NCBI GenBank assembly: GCA_002494135.1
Contig: DLBG01000094.1
Location: 1-7,395, forward strand
Direction of reading: 5' to 3'
DNA from: Lachnospiraceae bacterium UBA7027
GTDB lineage: Bacteria; Bacillota; Clostridia; Lachnospirales; Lachnospiraceae
Length of the DNA: 7,395 nucleotides
The translations under genes and the position numbers were made by a program. Under the pieces are notes generated by a model. It was not told the origin of the DNA. It did no database searches and saw only the letters and a list, made by a program, of their open reading frames with translations. Below, in pieces: positions 1-4,812 of the stretch (its first letter is position 1; every line of letters starts with the position of its first letter).

Positions 1-1
1 C

Positions 2-178
2 AACATCATCAAGGCCGGCACCACTTCTCCGTATTCCTTATATAATGAAAGCCTCGCATCCTTCACCACCGGTGATTTATACGATCATCACGACGCAGAC
101 GGCTTCATCAACCTCTTCGGCCTTTCCACCAAGGTTCGTGCCATGAAGATGCTTGATGTGGAGAAAAAGAACCAGTAA
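2..178 (+). CDS. argG: Argininosuccinate synthase, C-terminal end (partial)
   Basis: This is the last 58 codons of a gene that begins left of the window; the frame opens at base 2 and ends at TAA 176-178. ArgG is a cytosolic enzyme of arginine synthesis that joins citrulline and aspartate, using ATP, to give argininosuccinate. The visible tail reads NIIKAGTTSPYSLYNESLAS, then GDLYDHHDADGF and INLFGLSTKVRAM. These match the C-terminal helix and oligomerisation region of Firmicute ArgG, where TSPYSLY and GFINLFGL are recurring strings. The ATP-binding and catalytic N-terminal parts are outside the window, so their integrity cannot be judged. No terminator follows the stop, and the next gene starts 28 bp downstream, so co-transcription with the DUF1294 gene is plausible. 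Identification rests on recalled family motifs and is fairly secure. Confidence 0.87.
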   Translation, partial: NIIKAGTTSPYSLYNESLASFTTGDLYDHHDADGFINLFGLSTKVRAMKMLDVEKKNQ

Positions 179-206
179 CTGTTGATTTTACAGTAAGGCA
201 GGACTT

Positions 207-503
207 ATGGACGTATTACTCTATATCCTTCTTTATCTTGGAATAATAAACCTTGTCGGTTTCCTGTTAATGGGAATCGACAAGGCCAAAGCAAAGCGTC
301 ATGCCTACCGCATCCCCGAAGCCACGCTGTTTAGCGTTGCAATTTTCGGCGGAAGCATCGGCTCGATTATCGGAATGTATACCTTCCGGCATAAAACCAA
401 ACACAAATCTTTTGTAATCGGAATGCCGGCAATTTTAGTCGCTCAGATTATCATCGTTGTCGCAATTTACTTATCGCCGCTTGAGATTGTCTTTTTCGGA
501 TAA
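207..503 (+). CDS. DUF1294 family small membrane protein
   Basis: A 98-residue protein whose function I do not know. The DUF1294 signature is visible: a first membrane helix at about residues 4-23, then GIDKAKA, then RIPEATLF, a glycine-rich helix with GGSIGSIIGM at about 48-57, FRHKTKH at about 60-66, and a last membrane helix at about 70-94. Its length is normal for the family, whose members are small integral membrane proteins of unknown role. The ATG at 207 is preceded by a modest SD-like stretch (AAGGCAGGA, about 195-203). The gene lies 28 bp after argG with no terminator between, and its stop codon is the left edge of a hairpin (502-521) that may limit read-through into the LytTR gene. 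Family membership is well supported; function is open. Confidence 0.85.
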   Translation: MDVLLYILLYLGIINLVGFLLMGIDKAKAKRHAYRIPEATLFSVAIFGGSIGSIIGMYTFRHKTKHKSFVIGMPAILVAQIIIVVAIYLSPLEIVFFG

Positions 504-521
504 TCGCCCCGCGGCGATTTT
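502..521 (+). terminator. Intrinsic terminator or attenuator-like hairpin
   Basis: A perfect 7-bp inverted repeat, AATCGCC / GGCGATT with a CCGC loop, is followed by a T-run of four (518-521). It begins inside the TAA stop of the DUF1294 gene and ends 4 bases before the SD of the LytTR gene. The stem is G+C-rich at the loop end, as in intrinsic terminators. The T-run is short, so termination may be weak or partial. I see no promoter between the hairpin and the next gene, so the regulator may depend on read-through past it. Confidence 0.45.
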
Positions 522-525
522 ACTT

Positions 526-530
526 GGAGG
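526..530 (+). promoter_or_regulatory. Strong ribosome binding site that fixes the LytTR regulator start
   Basis: GGAGG lies 7 bases before the ATG at 538. It selects this start over an in-frame upstream ATG at 457, which lies within the DUF1294 gene and would add 27 residues not belonging to a receiver domain. Confidence 0.8.
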
Positions 531-537
531 AACGAGC

Positions 538-1323
538 ATGCATATCGCCATCTGTGATGACAACGTGGCCGACCGCAAGCAGTCGGAACGCCTTTTGTCA
601 AGAGAATCGGACAAACGCATCAACACCACGGGCAACCTTTATGTGGATTCCTATGGAAATGCGGAGGCACTTTTCAAATCGCCCCAGCGTTACGATCTTT
701 TCTTCATCGATATGACAGACCTTCCGCCGCACGGGATGGAAGTGGCCATAAAACTTCGCGAAACGGGTGTTACCGCTCCCATCGTGCTTTTAGTGTCCAA
801 AATAAACTACCGCAACTATGTGAATGTTCCGGACCGCGTATTTTTCTTAGATAAACCCTTAAAAACAAAGGAGCTTTCCGATTTTCTGGATATCGCGGCC
901 GCAAAGCATGCCGAGAAAGTGCCGTCAATTGAACTTCGTGACGAAACGAAAGCCTACTATGTCCTGCCGGATCAGTTTGTGTATGCTTATCCCGATTCAC
1001 ACATCATGCGCGTCAAGCTTTCGGACAGCACCACCGTGAATCAGCTCGGTTCCTTAAACGATTTATGCCGCATTCTTTCGAAATTTGACAATTTTGTTAT
1101 TTTAAACAGAAAGAACGTCATCAACCTGGATCATGTCATGTACATAAAAAAACGTACCGCCACAATGAGCGACGGTACGAAGTTAACGATTGGTTTTAAT
1201 GAGAAAAAATCATTGATCCGCATGGTCCTCTCCAGGAAGAGTCCCCGATTCCTGTCCGAAGATCTGGCAGACGAGAATGGCGATAAACATGATGGCACAG
1301 CCGATTCCCTCACGGAGAGTTAG
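538..1323 (+). CDS. LytTR-family response regulator (receiver plus LytTR DNA-binding domain)
   Basis: A 261-residue two-component regulator of the AgrA/LytR class. The receiver domain (about 1-122) keeps all phosphorylation residues: acidic pair D7-D8 in ICDDN, phospho-acceptor D58 in FFIDM, G66 at the usual +8 spacing, switch residue S87, and K106-P107 in LDKP. The LytTR domain (about 130-232) shows the usual ending: LNRKNVINLDHVMYI with R191 and N196, then a short beta segment. Such proteins bind promoter DNA through beta-strand loops once phosphorylated. No histidine kinase gene is visible, so its partner is unknown. The start at ATG 538 is set by the GGAGG at 526-530. The oddity is the last 37 codons, from 1210 on, which lie antisense to the transporter gene. 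The tail after about residue 232 is polar and acidic, and probably not part of the LytTR fold. Target genes cannot be inferred. Confidence 0.88.
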   Translation: MHIAICDDNVADRKQSERLLSRESDKRINTTGNLYVDSYGNAEALFKSPQRYDLFFIDMTDLPPHGMEVAIKLRETGVTAPIVLLVSKINYRNYVNVPDRVFFLDKPLKTKELSDFLDIAAAKHAEKVPSIELRDETKAYYVLPDQFVYAYPDSHIMRVKLSDSTTVNQLGSLNDLCRILSKFDNFVILNRKNVINLDHVMYIKKRTATMSDGTKLTIGFNEKKSLIRMVLSRKSPRFLSEDLADENGDKHDGTADSLTES

Positions 1324-2166
1324 CTCCTGATGCAGCAACAGCCATCCTCCGAGGACGGAAAAAACGGATTCGAGACACATGATAAGCGAAGCCCTGGTCG
1401 GCTCCACATACTTTTGTCCGAGAATCTGAAACGTATATCCCACACCACTTGAGAGAAGTCCTGCATAGGCGATTGTCGGCAGGGCTTTTACAATATCCGC
1501 CCATGCGGGTTTTTCATAAACAATCATCACGATTCCGCAGAAAACTCCCACAAACAGAAACTGTACCATTGCAATCAGAATGCCGTTGATCCGAACGGAA
1601 TAATAATTAATCAAAAGAATATGCGCCGTAAACAGAAGTGCACAGGCAATAATAAGAAGATCCCCCGTCTGCAGAACGAATCTGCTTCCTTTCGGAACAC
1701 ATAAAAGAAACAGCCCGAAGGTGGATGCCGCGACACAGAGAAAAACAATCCATTTCGGAGGCTTCTTTAAAAAGATTCCCGCCAAAGGCACAAGCACTAT
1801 GTAAAGCGCCGTAATAAAACCGGCTTTCCCGACACTGTCCGTAAGACCGATTCCGATCTGCTGCGATGTGCTGGCCAGAAAGAAAACCGTTCCGATGGAG
1901 AGAAGACCGGTATAAAGAACGGTTTTGTCACTTTTGGGCGGCTTTGAATCCGTATCGGGCCTCATTACCCGGAATGCTTTCTTCCGGTTGGCGATCAGTA
2001 TCGGAGCAAGTGCAAATGCCGCAAGAAAAGAGCGCAGGCTGTTAAAAGTGCACGGTCCCACGCTTTCCATTCCCATACTCTGTGCCACGAAGGCAAATCC
2101 CCAGATGAGTGCCGTGACAAGTAAGAGAATACTTCCCAGAATTTCAGTTTTCTTCAACTTTTTCAT
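1210..2166 (-). CDS. EamA-family (drug/metabolite transporter superfamily) permease
   Basis: A 318-residue integral membrane protein of the DMT superfamily, made of two EamA repeats of about five helices each (about 10-150 and 165-305). Recognisable stretches are LVTALIWGFAFVAQSMG in helix 1, FITALYIVLVPLAGIFL near the end of repeat 1, and SGVGYTFQILGQKYVEPTRA then LESVFSVLGGWLLLHQELT in repeat 2. Family members export or import amino acids, nucleosides and other metabolites; the substrate here cannot be told from sequence. The length is typical. The ATG at 2166 is the only sensible start because helix 1 follows at once, yet there is no SD before it, and an extended -10 promoter ends 8 bases upstream, so the mRNA may be leaderless. 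The 3' end overlaps the converging LytTR regulator gene by 114 bp, including the last membrane helix. A short polar tail (SGTLPGEDHADQ) ends the protein. Confidence 0.9.
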   Translation of the reverse strand: MKKLKKTEILGSILLLVTALIWGFAFVAQSMGMESVGPCTFNSLRSFLAAFALAPILIANRKKAFRVMRPDTDSKPPKSDKTVLYTGLLSIGTVFFLASTSQQIGIGLTDSVGKAGFITALYIVLVPLAGIFLKKPPKWIVFLCVAASTFGLFLLCVPKGSRFVLQTGDLLIIACALLFTAHILLINYYSVRINGILIAMVQFLFVGVFCGIVMIVYEKPAWADIVKALPTIAYAGLLSSGVGYTFQILGQKYVEPTRASLIMCLESVFSVLGGWLLLHQELTLREGIGCAIMFIAILVCQIFGQESGTLPGEDHADQ

Positions 2167-2174
2167 AGTTCTAA

Positions 2175-2203
2175 ACTATAACAAAATCTCTGCAAAAAGG
2201 CAA
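2175..2203 (-). promoter_or_regulatory. Sigma-A-type promoter for the EamA transporter gene
   Basis: Reading the minus strand, TTGCCT (2203-2198) is a 4/6 match to the -35 box. A 17-base spacer leads to TATAGT (2180-2175), a 5/6 match to the -10 box. TG at the extended -10 position gives TGTTATAGT. The start codon follows only 8 bases after the -10 box, so transcription should begin at or within a base or two of the ATG. Confidence 0.6.
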
Positions 2204-2228
2204 TCCGGAATTATTCGCTTTTATTGCC
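2199..2228. repeat. Inverted repeat joining the two divergent -35 boxes
   Basis: GGCAAT (2199-2204) and ATTGCC (2223-2228) are exact inverted copies separated by 18 bases. Each copy contains most of one -35 box of the two divergent promoters. The centre is A+T-rich with CCGGAA on one side and again just right of the repeat (2228-2233). It could be a shared operator, or simply a result of two similar -35 boxes facing away from each other. Confidence 0.4.
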
Positions 2229-2252
2229 CGGAACATACTTTTGTGATAAAAT
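2224..2252 (+). promoter_or_regulatory. Sigma-A-type promoter for the DUF4190-like / DUF975 / diguanylate cyclase cluster
   Basis: TTGCCC (2224-2229) matches the -35 box at 4/6, followed by a 17-base spacer and TAAAAT (2247-2252), a 5/6 match to -10. TG at 2244-2245 forms an extended -10, TGATAAAAT. Transcription should start near 2259, giving a leader of about 16 bases to the ATG at 2275 or about 37 to the ATG at 2296. It is the only promoter I can see for the three genes to its right. Confidence 0.6.
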
Positions 2253-2274
2253 TATAGTGAAAAAATATGTAATT

Positions 2275-2706
2275 ATGGAAAGTGTTTTAAAATTTATGGA
2301 ACCAGTCAATACGCCGGAAGAAAACAATCCCGGACAAAGAACATATGATATGTATCGTGCCACCAGGCGCGCTACATCCTTTTTCTTTTTTGCAATGGTG
2401 AGTCTGTTGTTTCGAACAATGATTCTGCCTTTTATTTTTGCACCTCTCGGCATTTTCTTCGCTTATCTTGCCAAAGGAAAAAGAGAAAAAAACGATATTT
2501 TAAACAACCTCGTCATCTTTTTCTGCGTGGTCGTTTTGGTGGTTAATACCGCTTTCTGCGGCTATGTCTTTTACTCCGTAAATCACGATACGCCCATGCA
2601 CAGACAGTTCAACGAGGTTTCCGAACGACTTTACGGAATCAGTTTTGAAGAATATCTCAGTCAGACGTCAAATGCCATAAAAACAGCGGGAGGTAGTTTG
2701 GAATGA
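2275..2706 (+). CDS. DUF4190-like small membrane protein, function unknown
   Basis: A 143-residue protein I cannot assign to a function. It has a polar, Pro/Glu/Asn-rich N-terminus (to about residue 33), a hydrophobic hairpin (about 34-66) holding PLGIFFAYLAKGKREK, a second membrane segment (about 77-101), and a soluble C-terminal tail with RLYGISFEEYL (about 118-128). The pattern resembles the DUF4190-type proteins common in Lachnospiraceae, where a glycine-bearing helix ends in a short basic loop. The start is uncertain. ATG 2275 lacks an SD. ATG 2296 has GGAAAG 13 bases upstream, which is long. A TTG at 2224 coincides with the -35 box and is unlikely. The stop overlaps the next gene's ATG by 4 bases (ATGA), so the two are probably translationally coupled. 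It is the first gene after the rightward promoter. Confidence 0.72.
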   Translation: MESVLKFMEPVNTPEENNPGQRTYDMYRATRRATSFFFFAMVSLLFRTMILPFIFAPLGIFFAYLAKGKREKNDILNNLVIFFCVVVLVVNTAFCGYVFYSVNHDTPMHRQFNEVSERLYGISFEEYLSQTSNAIKTAGGSLE

Positions 2707-3425
2707 ATGCAAAAACACGCCTTCCCGTAATCAGAGGACTTGCGAGAAATACCATTTTGGAGCACCCTTATGCACCGATTCTCGTGGTGCTGGTTTATTT
2801 TTCCGTTACGGGTCTTTTGTATGTTTCCGCAGCTCTCTTCTCCCTCGGAGAAGGGCTTTGGCCGTTTATCCTGTACCAGATTATTACCCTCCTCATGCAG
2901 GCTATGGTCTGTGTCTTTGATATCGGCCGAAAAAAATACTTCGTGGATTTGGGTGAGAAGGATCAGGTCCCTGTGCTTACGCTGTTTGCAGCCTTCCGGG
3001 GAAATGTCCGCACCGTCCTCGGTGCAGCGTTCTTCCTTATGGGAATTCGTTTCCTCTTTACTCTTCCCGCAGTCATACTCTCCTTCCTGAATCCGATTTC
3101 TCCGGAGAATATAAAAGAGTCCGCCGTTATTCTCGGACTCATGGCTTTGGGAAACTTATTCGGATATCTGGCAACGGTTCCCTTTTTCCCGGTTCTTTAC
3201 CTGATCGGCGATTTTAAATCCATGCCGCTCGGAAAGGCCCTTCGCATGAGCCTATGGTTAATGAAAGGAAACTTCTTCCGTTATATCGGCTTTTGCATCA
3301 GCCTGATTCCGTTGTCAATTCTCGGATACCTGTCCCTCGGATTTGGTTTTTTGTGGATTACACCATTGATTCAGAGTTCTTATGCACATTTTTACCTGGA
3401 TTTGTTAAAACAGAAGAAAAAATAA
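2703..3425 (+). CDS. DUF975 family integral membrane protein
   Basis: A 240-residue membrane protein with about five or six hydrophobic segments (about 24-46, 54-74, 103-129, 141-167 and a long one at 193-226). The C-terminal portion carries the DUF975 pattern: KALRMSLWLMKGNFFRYIGF, then a helix leading to LGFGFLWITPLIQSSYAHFY and a basic end. The biochemical role of DUF975 proteins is not established. The ATG at 2703 has a good SD, GGGAGG at 2688-2693, nine bases upstream, and overlaps the previous stop by 4 bases. The diguanylate cyclase ATG comes 18 bases after the stop, with no terminator between. This suggests one transcript for three membrane proteins. The family call is fairly firm, while any role tied to cyclic di-GMP is inference from position only. 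Confidence 0.82.
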   Translation: MNAKTRLPVIRGLARNTILEHPYAPILVVLVYFSVTGLLYVSAALFSLGEGLWPFILYQIITLLMQAMVCVFDIGRKKYFVDLGEKDQVPVLTLFAAFRGNVRTVLGAAFFLMGIRFLFTLPAVILSFLNPISPENIKESAVILGLMALGNLFGYLATVPFFPVLYLIGDFKSMPLGKALRMSLWLMKGNFFRYIGFCISLIPLSILGYLSLGFGFLWITPLIQSSYAHFYLDLLKQKKK

Positions 3426-3443
3426 ACGTACGTACAAAAAAAT

Positions 3444-4802
3444 ATGGCAGGAAACGAAAACGTACAAGTAAATACGGAAGCAACGGAAGTGAAGGAGGCG
3501 GCTGTGCCTGAAAAGGCTGTACCCAAAGCCCCCCGTATCGGCAAGCGCAAAAGTACCGTACAACTGCAGATTAACTTCATCACCCTGATTCCCATCCTGC
3601 TCATGGGTGTTCTTTTCGCGCTCATCGGCATGGAAATGTTCCAGTCGAGTGCAATCGAGGAAATGTTCAACCTGCTTCGCGGAACCGCCGTAATGGCATC
3701 GGAGCACTTCTCCAATCCGGAAGGAAACCTGCACTTAGAGGGCGGCGAACTGATTTTTGATGATGAGAGAATCTCCGATGAGCAGTACTACTTAGACCGT
3801 ATCAAAGCCGCATACAATATCGAGGTTTCCATTATTTACGGAAACAACCGTATCCTCACGACTTTAAAAGACGAAAGCGGCAAATCCATGAAAGGAACCG
3901 TTGTCGCCGATTCGAGAATCGTTACGGAAGTATTCAAGGGCAACATCGTATCCACGCAGGAAAACATGATTGCAAGAGAACGTTATCTGTGCGTTTATGT
4001 TCCTCTCCTCGGCCGAAACAATATCTGCGGCATGATTGAAGCCACCATTTCATTAAGGCAGTTTCATCAGACCAATATGCGTTTCTATATTTATATCATC
4101 CTGCTGACGCTTCTCACGGCCGGAATTACCTTCCTGATGATTTCTTTCTTCTCAAGAGGACTGATTCGCAGGCTTGCCGTAATCCGCGACTATCTGGAGG
4201 AGCTCGTGACCAAGCAGACCGCCGAGCAGGAAATGAATCCTTTGGTCTATCGTCACAACGACGAAATCGCAACTCTGGCCAACCATGCAACATCCATCGC
4301 CACATCTTTAAAGAACGTTATGGGTTCGGATCCCTTAACCGGTCTTTACAACCGTCGTGCGGGCAGACAGCATTTAAAGGAGCTCTGGGAGCATTCCCAT
4401 AAAGACTACACGGTATTCAGCATTGTAATCGGGGATCTGGATTTCTTTAAGAACGTAAACGATCAGTACGGCCACGACGTGGGCGACTCCGTTCTGACCG
4501 GTGTTGCGGATATTCTGAAAAAGCATACGGAAAATGACGCATTCGCTGTCAGATGGGGCGGCGAGGAATTTTTAATGGGCTTTACCGCCGCACGCGATGA
4601 GACCTATGAAATTGTCAAAAGTATTTCCAAGGATATCAAACGGCAGACCTTCTTCTCTTCCGACCGTAAGCCTTTCCACATGTCCATGACCTTCGGAATC
4701 GCTTCCTTTGCGGGCCAGGAAAACATTGACGATGTAATCAAGCTTGCCGACAACAACCTCTATGAGGGCAAAAGAAAAGGACGCGACTGTATCGTGTCCT
4801 GA
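3444..4802 (+). CDS. Membrane-anchored diguanylate cyclase (Cache-like sensor, HAMP-like linker, GGDEF)
   Basis: The enzyme makes the second messenger cyclic di-GMP from two GTP. Order, numbered from ATG 3444: polar N-tail (1-40), membrane helix (about 44-65), extracellular sensor (about 67-210) resembling a single-Cache domain (YNIEVSIIYGNNRI, YLCVYVPLLGRNNICGMIEA), second helix (about 213-236), HAMP-like linker (about 237-290) and GGDEF domain (about 294-450). Active-site features are intact: DPLTGLYNRR, D331 in GDLDFF, N339, GHD at 343-345, signature GGEEF (372-376) and the closing KRKGR (443-447). The RxxD inhibitory site expected five residues before GGEEF is absent (ENDA there), so product feedback at that site is unlikely. 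The start is unsettled: ATG 3444 has no SD, while in-frame GTG 3504 follows a perfect AAGGAGG and would give 432 residues. The ligand is unknown. It is probably last in the three-gene transcript. Confidence 0.9.
   Translation: MAGNENVQVNTEATEVKEAAVPEKAVPKAPRIGKRKSTVQLQINFITLIPILLMGVLFALIGMEMFQSSAIEEMFNLLRGTAVMASEHFSNPEGNLHLEGGELIFDDERISDEQYYLDRIKAAYNIEVSIIYGNNRILTTLKDESGKSMKGTVVADSRIVTEVFKGNIVSTQENMIARERYLCVYVPLLGRNNICGMIEATISLRQFHQTNMRFYIYIILLTLLTAGITFLMISFFSRGLIRRLAVIRDYLEELVTKQTAEQEMNPLVYRHNDEIATLANHATSIATSLKNVMGSDPLTGLYNRRAGRQHLKELWEHSHKDYTVFSIVIGDLDFFKNVNDQYGHDVGDSVLTGVADILKKHTENDAFAVRWGGEEFLMGFTAARDETYEIVKSISKDIKRQTFFSSDRKPFHMSMTFGIASFAGQENIDDVIKLADNNLYEGKRKGRDCIVS
3492..3498 (+). promoter_or_regulatory. 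Perfect ribosome binding site inside the cyclase ORF (alternative GTG start at 3504)
   Basis: AAGGAGG lies 5 bases before an in-frame GTG at 3504. The upstream ATG at 3444 is preceded only by an A-rich stretch. Starting at 3504 would remove 20 polar residues and leave the first membrane helix intact. The site also encodes Lys-Glu within a charged stretch, so chance is possible. Confidence 0.5.
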
Positions 4803-4812
4803 TTTCTCATTA

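Noticed and set aside
152..180. Promoter-like TTGATG with a 17-base spacer before the DUF1294 gene
   Set aside because: The -10 candidate TAACTG matches only three of six consensus bases, so it is not convincing.
177..195. Possible hairpin ACTGT...ACAGT after argG
   Set aside because: Only 5 A+T-leaning base pairs with no following T-run, too weak to call a terminator.
457..537. In-frame upstream ATG for the LytTR regulator
   Set aside because: It sits inside the DUF1294 gene without an SD, and the receiver domain clearly begins at MHIAICDDN (538), which has a strong GGAGG.
770..1000. Minus-strand 76-codon frame under the regulator gene
   Set aside because: It is an antisense shadow of the receiver and LytTR coding, with no supporting signal.
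1925..2257. Plus-strand 110-codon frame over the EamA gene start
   Set aside because: It is antisense to conserved EamA coding and then crosses the divergent promoters; no SD or recognisable domain.
2224..2274. TTG start at 2224 for the DUF4190-like protein
   Set aside because: The TTG is the first triplet of the predicted -35 box, so it would be upstream of the transcript, and no SD precedes it.
3426..3435. Palindromic ACGTACGTAC between DUF975 and the cyclase gene
   Set aside because: Too short and without a T-tail to be a terminator; it may be chance, so it is noted only as context for the start-site question.
3392..3734. Two minus-strand open frames of about 107-109 codons
   Set aside because: Both are antisense to the start of the cyclase gene, overlap each other in different frames, and show no family features.
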